DNA of 64,000 nt from NCBI RefSeq assembly GCF_008254045.1, contig NZ_CP042425.1, positions 9,066,163-9,130,162 on the forward strand, written 5' to 3'. Position numbers and translations under genes: made by a program. Positions 44,584 through 52,979 of the stretch are shown piece after piece. The notes beneath the pieces are model-generated. The model saw only the letters and a list, made by a program, of their open reading frames with translations, did no database searches and had not been told where the DNA came from. The DNA comes from Limnoglobus roseus (GTDB lineage Bacteria; Planctomycetota; Planctomycetia; Gemmatales; Gemmataceae). The stretch's first letter is position 1, and each line of letters begins with the position of its first letter.

Positions 44584-47372
44584 TGACCGACGACATCGAA
44601 GGGTTCACCGTCACCCTGTTCCACCCGAACGGCACGCTCAGCAAGGCGGTCGTCGGCTTGCGGATCAGCGAACCGACGCCGGACGTGGACCCGGACGCCA
44701 CGCTCGTGCCCTTCCTGCAAGCGACGGCCCGCCGACTCTCGCCCGCGTGGGGGGATGGCGGCGAGCGGTTCGACGTTGCCGACGAAACGAAGCGCGAGAC
44801 GCACAGCGTAGACACCCGCTGCGGCGGGTACAAGGTCGGCACGGCCGACCGGCACCTCGCCGTCCGGTTTCGTTACGACGAGTCCGAGCAGGAGATGTTC
44901 CCGGTGCCGCGGTACGAGTCGCGGTGGTACTCCGTGGCCGGGCTTCCGGACGGCTGGCGGGTGGCGGCGTCCGTGTATCGGGTGTGGAACGCCGGCACCC
45001 TGGAGACCGCCCGCGTGCAGGTGCGGTGCGTGCTGCCGGCCGAACACGAGGCCGCCGTCATCGCCGATTTCCGCGCCGCGTGCGAAGACGATACCCGGCG
45101 GCCGCGGGTACTCGGCCTGGTGCCGGCGCGTCCGCTGGAAGCGCTTCAACAAGTCTGGGAACTGGCCGTGCGCACCCGGCACGGCGGGGCGGACCTTGCC
45201 GCCGTGCTGACGCCGTTCGCGTATTCCGGCATTGCTTCCTGGGAACAGGACGCCGCCGGCGATCCCCGCGCGGCGGTACTGGCCGGGGACTGCCACCTGC
45301 TCGGCCTCGGCTGGCAGGCGAAGGACCGCGACCGGGCTGAAGCGTTCTACCGGCAGGCCGTCGCCGCCGGCGACCTGACCGCGATGACGAACCTCGCCGA
45401 ACTGCTGGACGCAAGGAACCCGGCCGAGGCGACGGACCTGCTGCGCACGGCCGCCGAAGCCGGCGAGGCCCGCGCGCAGGGGCTGTACGGCAAGCGGTGC
45501 TTCACCGGCACCGGCGGGGTGGCGAAGGACGCGGACGCGGCGCGGACGTGGTTCGAGCAGGGGGCCGACGGCGACGACGCCCGGTCGCAGAACAACCTCG
45601 CCAGCCTGGTCCAGAAGTCCGAGCCGTCGAAGGCCGAGCGGTTGTTGCGGCGGGCGGCCGAACGCGGCGAGCCGGTGGCGATGCTGAACGTCGGCAAAAT
45701 CTGTTGGGAGCCGGCGGCCCGCAACCAGGCGCCGGACCACGACGAGGCGATGATCTGGTTCCGCCGGTCTGCCCGCCGCGGCCACGTCCCGGCGCAAACC
45801 CGGCTCGGCCAGGAGTACGTCCGTGGCGTCGGCTGCACGAAAGACCCGGCGGCCGGCCGCCACTGGTTCCTGCAAGCAGCCCGCGGCGGCGACCCGATGG
45901 CGCAGCTCAACGTCGGCGTCATGTTCGAGAAGGCCGACGGCGGGCCGGCTGCGTTCGAGGACGCCGAACTCTGGTTCCGCACGGCCGCCGCGGCCGGGAA
46001 CGAGACGGCGAAGCAGTACCACGCGGACCTGCTGAAGTGGCGGGCCGACGACCTCGCCCGCCGCGAAGAGGCCGGCGAGTTGCCCTACGCCCGCGTGCCC
46101 AGCCCGTACACCCTCAACGCATTGCTCTACACTCAGAACCTCGACCCGAACGACCGCAGCGGCGGGCTGCCGCAGTACGGCTGGCGGGGCGGGTGGAAGA
46201 TGTTCTCGTTCCTGATGCCGGCCCCGGACACGGTCGTCTTCGGCGTCAGCGAGGACGAGGACCAGACGGAAGGCCGGGCCGGATTCCCGCCGCAGTCGGC
46301 GACGTTGCCGCTGGCCGAGTTCTTGGCCGACGGCCCGCCCGCTGGCCTCATCGACCAGTCCGACCTGTCGGTCTTGGTCCCGGTTCTCGAACACGTCCTA
46401 GCGAACCTCGCGCAGCCCGAACCGGTGTGGCTCCAAACGCTGCGGTTGCACGCGGCGGTCTGTTCGTGTTCCGTGGACGTGATCCGCGACCGTGCGACCT
46501 GGACCACGTCCCTCGCCCGCGCCGGCGGCCGGGACGCGCTCTACTGGGCGGTGCGGTCGAACCGGGCCGACGCGGTGGGCTTGTTGCTGGCGGACCTGGG
46601 CGGCGACGCGAACGCGAAGTACGACGACGGCACGACGCTCACGCCGCTGATGGGCGCGGTAATCGTGGCCGCGCGGGACGAGCCGGAGTTGCCGGTGTTC
46701 GACGCCCTCCTACGCGGCGGGGCCGACGTGAACGCCCGCAACAGCCGCGGCGAAACCGCCCTGGCGTGGATGCTCGACCTAGCCTCGACCGACGGCATCT
46801 GGCGGCCGACGGCGTTCGACTGGCTGTTGGCGAACAAGGCCGACCCGAACGCCGCTGACCAAGACGGCCGCACACCGTTGGCGCTGGTGATGGGTTCCAA
46901 GTTCCTGCCCGAGGTCAAGCACGACCTCGCGACCAAGCTGTTCGCGGCCGGGGCCACCGTGCCGCCGGCGCTGCGCGACGCATTCCACACGGCGGCGAAA
47001 ACCTGGCACGCAGCCGGGTGGCGGCTGGGCTTCACCCTTATCGCCCGCTCCGACCGGGACAAATGGGCGGACGACACTACTCTTTTCTTCCGCGACGCGG
47101 TGGCCGGCGTCGAGACGGCGGTCGGCACGGTCACGACCCTCCCGCGGACGAACGTGCCCTACGCCGCGGACGAATCGTTTTCCTACGACGCCGAGTTGCG
47201 GGCCGCCGGCGCGACGCTGTTCGTCCGCGTGGTGCAACGGCGGGAGACGGTTGGGCCGCCGGAAGAGTCGGTGGGCTGGTACACCTCCACGGACGCCGGC
47301 CACACCTGGGCCTGGACGTGGGGGCGGCCGCCCGAAACGCCGACGGTCGAACTGTGCCACGTGTCGGGGTGA
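44583..47372 (+). CDS. Sel1-repeat and ankyrin-repeat protein
   Basis: 929 aa from ATG 44583. Residues 1-190 are a beta-rich domain (TVTLFHPNGTLSKAVVGLRI). Residues about 215-475 hold Sel1-like repeats (AVLAGDCHLLGLGWQAKDRD; GLYGKRCFTGTGGVAKDADA; ARTWFEQGADGDDARSQNNL; TRLGQEYVRGVGCTKDPAAG). Residues about 640-780 hold ankyrin repeats (ALYWAVRSNRADAVGLLLAD; FDALLRGGADVNARNSRGET; DWLLANKADPNAADQDGRTP). The last 130 residues form another beta domain. No signal peptide or membrane helix. Two types of solenoid in one chain suggest a large adaptor. It is coupled to the HEAT-like gene. Confidence 0.85.
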   Translation: MTDDIEGFTVTLFHPNGTLSKAVVGLRISEPTPDVDPDATLVPFLQATARRLSPAWGDGGERFDVADETKRETHSVDTRCGGYKVGTADRHLAVRFRYDESEQEMFPVPRYESRWYSVAGLPDGWRVAASVYRVWNAGTLETARVQVRCVLPAEHEAAVIADFRAACEDDTRRPRVLGLVPARPLEALQQVWELAVRTRHGGADLAAVLTPFAYSGIASWEQDAAGDPRAAVLAGDCHLLGLGWQAKDRDRAEAFYRQAVAAGDLTAMTNLAELLDARNPAEATDLLRTAAEAGEARAQGLYGKRCFTGTGGVAKDADAARTWFEQGADGDDARSQNNLASLVQKSEPSKAERLLRRAAERGEPVAMLNVGKICWEPAARNQAPDHDEAMIWFRRSARRGHVPAQTRLGQEYVRGVGCTKDPAAGRHWFLQAARGGDPMAQLNVGVMFEKADGGPAAFEDAELWFRTAAAAGNETAKQYHADLLKWRADDLARREEAGELPYARVPSPYTLNALLYTQNLDPNDRSGGLPQYGWRGGWKMFSFLMPAPDTVVFGVSEDEDQTEGRAGFPPQSATLPLAEFLADGPPAGLIDQSDLSVLVPVLEHVLANLAQPEPVWLQTLRLHAAVCSCSVDVIRDRATWTTSLARAGGRDALYWAVRSNRADAVGLLLADLGGDANAKYDDGTTLTPLMGAVIVAARDEPELPVFDALLRGGADVNARNSRGETALAWMLDLASTDGIWRPTAFDWLLANKADPNAADQDGRTPLALVMGSKFLPEVKHDLATKLFAAGATVPPALRDAFHTAAKTWHAAGWRLGFTLIARSDRDKWADDTTLFFRDAVAGVETAVGTVTTLPRTNVPYAADESFSYDAELRAAGATLFVRVVQRRETVGPPEESVGWYTSTDAGHTWAWTWGRPPETPTVELCHVSG

Positions 47373-47373
47373 G

Positions 47374-47817
47374 TCAGCCGAACCAGCCCTCCAGTGAGGC
47401 CGAGTCGCCGTTGTGCGGCTCGCGGCCGTTCTTCGCTACGAACGCAGCCCGGTAATGCTCGGCGAGCGCGTGCAGTTCGCCCACGGTCGCCGGCCGTTCG
47501 TTCGCCCCGGCACCGTACCGCCGGTACATCAGGACGACGGCGAGGCCGAACGCGGACATGCCGAACGACAGCAGTTCCTTTTCCGTCGTTGACGCGGTGA
47601 CGCGCAACGACCGCTCACCAGCCGCCGGGTCGCCGAGGACTTTGTCGCCGGCCACCTGGGCCGTGGTGGCGAAGATGCTGTTGTGGTAGTAGTCCCCGCT
47701 CGGCTCGAAGAGTTCGAACATCAGCCCCGGCCACGCGGCTTCGACCGCGGCCGCGGCTTCGCTGTACGTCATTCCGGTCCGCAGTGTGGCCGTCTTCGGC
47801 CGTCGCTTGCTGGCCAC
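47374..47817 (-). CDS. Orphan protein, paralogue of the 168-aa neighbour
   Basis: 147 aa from GTG 47817, with GGAGG upstream. The N-terminus LRTGMTYSEAAAAVEAAWPG and a C-terminal FVAKNGREP with GWFG match the next gene (LKVGMTHGQAWAAVQAVWPH; FVRENNREP; AGWFG). The two are therefore paralogues that have diverged in the middle. Cytoplasmic. Last of a four-gene minus-strand operon; it converges tail to tail with the Sel1/ankyrin gene with only 1 nt between the stops. Confidence 0.65.
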   Translation of the reverse strand: MASKRRPKTATLRTGMTYSEAAAAVEAAWPGLMFELFEPSGDYYHNSIFATTAQVAGDKVLGDPAAGERSLRVTASTTEKELLSFGMSAFGLAVVLMYRRYGAGANERPATVGELHALAEHYRAAFVAKNGREPHNGDSASLEGWFG

Positions 47818-47833
47818 GTCGCCTCCGATCTTC

Positions 47834-48340
47834 TCACCAGGGTGTGCCGAACCCGAACCAACCGGCCTGCACCTGCACGTCGGCCGGGGTCGGCTCCCGG
47901 TTGTTCTCGCGGACGAAGAGCGCCCGCTCCCGCGCCGCCACGGTCTGGAGTCGGGTGACGGTGGCGTGGTCAGGTTCCGGCTCCCGCGAGCCGCGCCAAC
48001 GGTACACGGGGTACTCGATCTCCGGCATCAGGCCGAACGTACCGTAAACCGATCGGACCAGTTGCGGGAAGGTCGTGGCGCCTCGGATCGTCACCGTTCC
48101 GGGCGGCTGGCCTTTGGGCAACGGTACGGGCGGCGGGTCGCGAAAGAACGCCCCGGCGGCGGCGAGCACGTCGCTGAATTGGGTGCCCGTGCCCTCGTGG
48201 TGGCTGCCTTCGCGGTGGTAGATTTCATTGGCGTGATAGAGGTAGAAGTCGAGGTGCGGCCACACCGCCTGTACCGCCGCCCACGCCTGGCCGTGGGTCA
48301 TGCCGACCTTCAAGACGACCGACTTTCTCGGTGCCGCCAT
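47834..48340 (-). CDS. Orphan protein, paralogue of the 147-aa neighbour
   Basis: 168 aa from ATG 48340 (MAAPRKSVVLKVGMTHGQAW). Shares with the neighbour a GMT-x-x-x-A start helix, an aromatic strand (WPHLDFYLYHANEIYH), a proline-rich insert (FFRDPPPVPLPKGQPP) not present in the neighbour, and the NREPTPADVQVQAGWFGFG end. Function unknown. Starts 3 nt after the stop of the small membrane protein. Confidence 0.65.
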   Translation of the reverse strand: MAAPRKSVVLKVGMTHGQAWAAVQAVWPHLDFYLYHANEIYHREGSHHEGTGTQFSDVLAAAGAFFRDPPPVPLPKGQPPGTVTIRGATTFPQLVRSVYGTFGLMPEIEYPVYRWRGSREPEPDHATVTRLQTVAARERALFVRENNREPTPADVQVQAGWFGFGTPW

Positions 48341-48343
48341 CGG

Positions 48344-48559
48344 TCACGCCCCGTCCTGCGACATCGCCCACAACACCCCGGCCCCGGCGTAGACGCACGC
48401 CGCGAAAACGGCCGCCACCCCGCCCCCGATCGCGAGGCCGATCCACCCGTCGAGCCACCACCCGACGCCGGCGGCCGTGGCCACGCCGAACGCCAGCAAC
48501 ACGCCCACCACGCGGAAGAGGCGGGTGGCCTGCGCCCGAAACGCGGTCCCGTCGCTCAC
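48344..48559 (-). CDS. Small membrane protein with two helices
   Basis: 71 aa from GTG 48559; the start overlaps the stop of the upstream gene (GTGA). After a short Arg-containing N-terminus (VSDGTAFRAQATRLFRV) come two hydrophobic helices (VVGVLLAFGVATAAGVGWWL; GLAIGGGVAAVFAACVYAGA) separated by a DG turn. It is the only membrane protein of the four-gene operon. Function unknown. Confidence 0.6.
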   Translation of the reverse strand: MSDGTAFRAQATRLFRVVGVLLAFGVATAAGVGWWLDGWIGLAIGGGVAAVFAACVYAGAGVLWAMSQDGA

Positions 48560-49044
48560 GACGTGCTCCCGCCGGCGAGTCGAGCCGTCACCGCCGCCGC
48601 CAGCGCGGCGGCCACGTCTGCCGGGACGCGCTCGATCCAGATGCCGGTGGCCACGAAGTCGGCGAACGTCTGTTCGCACGCCCCGCCGCTGGCGTACCGC
48701 TCCGACCCTTCGCGCTCGTACCAGAGCAAGTGGTCGCCCTCGAACCGCACGCCCTCCCGGCCAAAATACTCCCACTCGGTCACGGCCCCGGCGGCGGGAC
48801 GATAGGGGTGTGGAGGAACGACTGGTGCCGGTACGCCGGCCTGCTTCGCCGCCACCGCGGCCGCGAGTTCGGTTGCCACCCGCGCCGGCAGGTCGGGGAA
48901 CCACGGCCCGTTCGCCTCGTAGTCGGCGAACGCCTGTCCGAGCGCCGGCTTGCCCGGCGGCCAGTACCGGCCGCGGGCGGTGAACCACATGAGGTACTCT
49001 GCGCAGACGATCACCGCCCGGTCGTCCCAAAACCAGTAGTCCAT
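48556..49044 (-). CDS. Orphan protein with an internal duplication
   Basis: 162 aa from ATG 49044 (MDYWFWDDRAVIVCAEYLMW), preceded by GGGGGAAAC. Two halves of about 75 residues repeat each other: ALGQAFADYEANGPWFPDLP then ARVATELAAAVAAKQAG, and CEQTFADFVATGIWIERVP then ADVAAALAAAVTARLAG; each is preceded by a strand ending in LMWF or LLWY. So it is a two-domain protein that arose by duplication. No family recognised. First gene of the four-gene operon running to 47374. Confidence 0.62.
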   Translation of the reverse strand: MDYWFWDDRAVIVCAEYLMWFTARGRYWPPGKPALGQAFADYEANGPWFPDLPARVATELAAAVAAKQAGVPAPVVPPHPYRPAAGAVTEWEYFGREGVRFEGDHLLWYEREGSERYASGGACEQTFADFVATGIWIERVPADVAAALAAAVTARLAGGSTS

Positions 49045-49361
49045 GTTTCCCCCGTCACGCGAACCGCGGCCCGATCCGATTGTAACGGGAACGGTCCGCG
49101 GTGCAATGACCTCCACCCGAACCCGGTCGCCGGGACCGCCGACACCACTACAGTTAATCCGAGCGGGAAGTGTTCCCGACGGGGTGGTATGCTGTCCGCG
49201 GATCGCCGTCTCACCTCCTATCTCATCCGGCAGTAGCTTGCCGACCGACTCAAATTCACAGAAATCAGATTCGGGGTCGCTGCCTCCGAGCAACCGTCGA
49301 AACCGAAAAAGGCGAGTGATACCCGAGGAATCGTGGGACCGGGACTTACAGGAGCGGGATC

Positions 49362-49634
49362 ATGAAAGTCACCTTCGAGTTGTACACGCACTGGGTTCAG
49401 TACGGCCGCCCCGGCGGCACGCAGTTGGACTTCGACGTGAACCGCGGTTCGACTTTTCTCGGCCGCTTTGAATCGCGCGAGGTGGCCGAGTTGGAGATCC
49501 GACGGCTCGAAAAGGCGGCCGAGGGTCGGTGGCCCGGCGCGACCGTGGATGAGGAATTCGATTCCTATGAGATCAAGGTGGTTCAGGTGCCGGACGGCAG
49601 CGAGGGGACAGAACCGAACGAGATCGCGGAGTGA
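49362..49634 (+). CDS. Small orphan protein
   Basis: 90 aa from ATG 49362, with GGAGC upstream. Beta-rich (MKVTFELYTHWVQYGRPGGT) followed by a helix (SREVAELEIRRLEKAAEGRW) and an acidic C-terminus. Cytoplasmic. It lies 32 nt before the HEAT-like gene and is probably transcribed with it. Confidence 0.6.
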   Translation: MKVTFELYTHWVQYGRPGGTQLDFDVNRGSTFLGRFESREVAELEIRRLEKAAEGRWPGATVDEEFDSYEIKVVQVPDGSEGTEPNEIAE

Positions 49635-49666
49635 ACGCGGCACGCCTTGACTGACGGAGGTTCGCT

Positions 49667-50554
49667 TTGGGAAAATCGCGCAAACCCCGAAAGAAACCGC
49701 CCGCGGCACCGAGTGTGCCGGTCGTCGATCAGTGGTTGGCCGAGCTAGCGCGTCTCGATGAACGGTATCGCTCGACCGGTGATGCGAAGGGCCTCGTCGA
49801 ATGCCTGCGGTCGATCGGCACGCTGGGAGACCCCGCGGCACTGACCACCGTCGCCGGGTATGTCGCTCACCCCGGTGAGTACACCGTTCCCGAGGAGATC
49901 ATCTACTGGGACTGGACAATGGACCCCTCCTGTACCGAGGTTCGTCCGGCGTATCAGATGACGGTCGCCGGGGCGGCGGTCGGGGCACTGGGGAGAATCG
50001 GACCGGCCTCTTTACCCTGGCTCGAAGACGTATGCCGGTCCGCTAACCCCCTCCATCGGCTGATCGCGATCCGCAGCTTCAACGACCCACGCATGGCACC
50101 GGTCGCGTCCCGTGGCGAGGAACTCGCACGTGAAGAACTGGCCCGGGCGGACTGTGCGAACCGGGTCGAAACTTCGAGACTCGTTTGCGAGTGCCGACTG
50201 CTCGGCGACCCCACCCCGGCCGCGGCCGTTGCCTTGATCGGAGATTCTGTGAACGCCATCGCGATTGCCGCGATGACCATGACTTACGAGGAGTGGCCTC
50301 GCCTACTGACGCCAGACCAACAGCGACAGGCCGGGGCAGAGTTCCGGGCGGCCCTGCTGGCCCGGTTCGACGATCCCGACTTTGAACTCGCGGCGAGTGC
50401 AATCGCAGCGCTGATGAACGCCTGCATCGCATCACGCGAGGTCGAACCCGCCGTGAGGGGAAAGCAGACCCACCGCGACCCCCGCATCCGTCAGCAGGTG
50501 GGAAACGTCCTCGCCCGAAACGATCAACTCAGGCTTCCGCCATCGAAGGCGTGA
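49667..50554 (+). CDS. HEAT-repeat-like protein
   Basis: 295 aa; TTG 49667 is chosen as start because GGAGG lies at 49655-49659 and the basic N-terminus (GKSRKPRKKPPAAPS) looks natural. Helical repeats follow: DAKGLVECLRSIGTLGDPAA, AGAAVGALGRIGPASLPWLE, then ASAIAALMNACIASREVEPA. This is consistent with HEAT/PBS-type repeats but weaker than for the gene at 43984. Cytoplasmic. It pairs with the 90-aa gene. Confidence 0.62.
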   Translation: MGKSRKPRKKPPAAPSVPVVDQWLAELARLDERYRSTGDAKGLVECLRSIGTLGDPAALTTVAGYVAHPGEYTVPEEIIYWDWTMDPSCTEVRPAYQMTVAGAAVGALGRIGPASLPWLEDVCRSANPLHRLIAIRSFNDPRMAPVASRGEELAREELARADCANRVETSRLVCECRLLGDPTPAAAVALIGDSVNAIAIAAMTMTYEEWPRLLTPDQQRQAGAEFRAALLARFDDPDFELAASAIAALMNACIASREVEPAVRGKQTHRDPRIRQQVGNVLARNDQLRLPPSKA

Positions 50555-51081
50555 TCAGATGGGGCCGTAGAAGATGACATGCGGCCGAGCGGCTGTGAAC
50601 CCGACCTGTTAAGGGTTGGCCTGAGTCGCTTTTCCACCCGCGGGTAAACACAACCCGAGATTTCGGGTTCGAAATTTGTTCCACTCGGGCACCGAGTAGG
50701 ATTCGAAATAGAGTAGCTTCTCGAACCCACTTTACCCGCCCGCCTGATGAAATCACCTTCAAAACAAGCGTTTAAATACGACGAGAGTCGCGCGTGGAAG
50801 TTTGAAGTCTGTTCGGCCCGGGGAGTTCGTCGGCCGGTCGAGGAAGTCTGGACTGGCGGGTTACCGGAAACGGCCGAGAGCGGGTGTTCTCAGCCGTTCG
50901 CATTTCCCGGCTTGTTTTCAAGCCTTCCGTGCGACTTTCAAATTTCAGACAGAGTCTCCAGTTCACAAACCGCAATCGAGGGTGCGAGGCGAAACGCTTG
51001 GGTTCGTCTCGCACCCCGAGACGAACGAAGAAAAGCTCTCAACCTCTCGGGTGAACAGACCCACTACCCCGTGAATACCAT
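50555..51081. other. Intergenic region of lower GC with a stem-loop
   Basis: About 530 bp without a supported gene. The stem GGGTGCGAGGCGAA/TTCGTCTCGCACCC (one G-T pair, 9-nt loop) is at 50980-51016. The sequence is clearly less GC-rich than its surroundings, which suggests promoters or imported DNA. Confidence 0.45.
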
Positions 51082-51183
51082 TTAGTTAACCTGATCGGCG
51101 GCCACCTTTTGCGGATCGACGCTGGACCCGATCGCCGACCACAAGCACACGATCAGCACGGACAGCAAAAACCTCGTGACCAT
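51082..51183 (-). CDS. 33-aa signal-peptide-like protein
   Basis: ATG 51183 follows a perfect AGGAGG with a 7-nt gap. The product MVTRFLLSVLIVCLWSAIGS continues SVDPQKVAADQVN and stops with TAA at 51082-51084. It has a positively charged start, a hydrophobic core and a small-residue cleavage-like site, then about 12 polar residues. It could be a tiny membrane peptide or leave a secreted 12-13-residue peptide. The Shine-Dalgarno sequence is among the best in the window. No family can be recognised at this length. Confidence 0.55.
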   Translation of the reverse strand: MVTRFLLSVLIVCLWSAIGSSVDPQKVAADQVN

Positions 51184-51652
51184 CGGTGGGCCTCCTCAAA
51201 TGGCGTGGCGTGAGCCGGCTGCCTTACCGGGCAGTCGGAGCGGAGGGGGAGTCGTTCCACATTCACAACTTCGCCATCACGGCCAGGGCTGAAAGTGCGG
51301 AGTCCGTGCTCCCTCGGCCAGCCTGGGTCCCTCGGACGCGACGTCTCGAGGCGGCCGTCCGGACTTGAACAGCGTGGTCACGCCTCAGGCGGGCAATAGT
51401 CGGGGGGAATCACCCGCCATCCGTATACGCGGGACGAGGATCGAATACATGCGGGTACACGGACGATGCCGACATGCGCCAGGGAGTGTCGTCCGCGGAC
51501 ATACCGTTCCTGCGGAAATCGCCACCCCGGTTGTGCTGGCCGGCAAAGTCCGACAGGTCCTGGACGCCACACCTGAAGAGATCGGCGGCCATCACCACCT
51601 TCGGTTCCGTCGCCCGTGGTCGCTCGACGGTACGGCTCCGGCCGGCTGGTGA
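51184..51652. other. Intergenic region, nothing recognised
   Basis: About 470 bp between the small peptide gene (upstream of its start) and the end of the secreted 413-aa gene. Short overlapping open frames on both strands have no coding character. A promoter for the 33-aa gene is expected here but no boxes are clear. Confidence 0.4.
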
Positions 51653-52894
51653 TTACTTGCTCAGCATGATGTACCCGGCCGCGGCGTCCCCGGAGATCGT
51701 TTTGCCGATCGCCGCGAAATCGAACTGCACGCCACTACTCGACGGGTGCCAGTGCTGGCCGACGATCGCCTCCCCGGTCCCCACCGAGGCAATGAGGTAC
51801 TTCTTTCTCTTCGTGTCCTTACCAAGGTGCTCGACGGCCACCCCGGCACCGTACATCTTGAACGTGCCCAGGGTCCACGTCATGGCGTAGCACGGCAGGA
51901 TGCCGCCGTCCTTACGCTCAATTTTCTGAAGGTCGAGCGTGCCGGTGTATGCCTCGCCCTTGCCGGGGGTTTTGGCCTCGGTGATGGTGAACTGACCCGT
52001 GAGATCGTCGCCCGTCTTCCCCTTGAGCTTCTCGACGCCGAGGGCCGTCTTCGGGTCGGCGAGGAGCGAGGTCGGGTGCCAGGTGCCGTCGAGGACTCCG
52101 TCCTTGATTTCGTAAACGCCGAGGCCGACGACGCCGTCGGCGGACAGAGCGGTGAAGATCTCTTCGCCGTCCTGCGCCGCGGAGGGGAAGAACAGGCCGA
52201 TACCCTGGAGCTTCTGGCCGCCGGCGAAATCGTACGCCATGTGGAAGTACTTGCCGACGGGCTTGACGCTGGCCTTCCCCTTGAGGAACGGCTTCGTCGA
52301 ACTGGTGATGATGTCGAAGTCGCCCTTGAGCCGGTTGGCGATGCGAGCGTCCTCCGCCTTGCCGGTCGCGGCCGCTTCGTCGCGCTGGGCCTTCTGAGCG
52401 GCCGCGTCGAGTTCGAACAGTTTCGGCTGGAGCGCGTAGCCGATGGCGACCACTTGCCAGGGCTCCAACCGGGAATCGAGATTGCCATTGTGGCAAGTGA
52501 GCGTGTACAGCGCGGGGCCTTTGGCGTCGGCGGCGATGGTGCGGTTGCGGCCGTCGTAATGGAAGACGACGCCTTCTTGCACCTTCTTGCACAACTCGTG
52601 ACCGTTACACCAGAGCAGGCGGACGTCCGGGTCCTTCGGCTTGCGGACGCTGAAGCCGGTGGTCGTGTCCTTGTCGAGGTCGAAGAGGCCTACGCCGTCC
52701 GCGTTCTCGATCCGCTTACCGTCGAAGTAGAGGATTTTCTTCCCTTCGGAGTTGTCGACGTTTTTGCCGCCGAGGTCGAGCAGCTTCTTGTCGGTCTTCT
52801 TGTCGTACACGCTCCACCGCAGGTCGGCGGCCGACGCGGGCAACGCCACCATCAGCAAGAAACCGGTCGTCAACCCTTTCATCCATGCCGTCAT
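51653..52894 (-). CDS. Secreted orphan protein
   Basis: 413 aa from ATG 52894, with AGGAGG upstream. Signal peptide MTAWMKGLTTGFLLMVALPA cleaved near ASA. The rest is beta-rich with repeated short charged segments (DLRWSVYDKKTDKKLLDLGG; KKILYFDGKRIENADGVGLF) and contains two to three cysteines (LLWCNGHELCKK; TCHNG). The segment VGLGVYEIKDGVLDGTWHP with the later YAMTWTLGTFKMYGAGVAVE looks like a lipocalin-like or avidin-like barrel strand series; this is only an impression. It is 85 nt downstream of the secreted WD40 gene, so both are probably one operon. Confidence 0.65.
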   Translation of the reverse strand: MTAWMKGLTTGFLLMVALPASAADLRWSVYDKKTDKKLLDLGGKNVDNSEGKKILYFDGKRIENADGVGLFDLDKDTTTGFSVRKPKDPDVRLLWCNGHELCKKVQEGVVFHYDGRNRTIAADAKGPALYTLTCHNGNLDSRLEPWQVVAIGYALQPKLFELDAAAQKAQRDEAAATGKAEDARIANRLKGDFDIITSSTKPFLKGKASVKPVGKYFHMAYDFAGGQKLQGIGLFFPSAAQDGEEIFTALSADGVVGLGVYEIKDGVLDGTWHPTSLLADPKTALGVEKLKGKTGDDLTGQFTITEAKTPGKGEAYTGTLDLQKIERKDGGILPCYAMTWTLGTFKMYGAGVAVEHLGKDTKRKKYLIASVGTGEAIVGQHWHPSSSGVQFDFAAIGKTISGDAAAGYIMLSK

Positions 52895-52979
52895 TGCGAA
52901 TCCTCCTAAAGTGGGGACAGGACCGGGAGGGTCTCGTCCGGTTCATATTTCTTCGGACGTCTGCGGCGGATCGGGGAAG

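Noticed and set aside
51365..51652. Short plus-strand frame with an IRIRGTRIEY segment that recalls DUF433
   Set aside because: Only six or seven residues agree, the frame has no ribosome binding site, and overlapping frames on the other strand are equally long.
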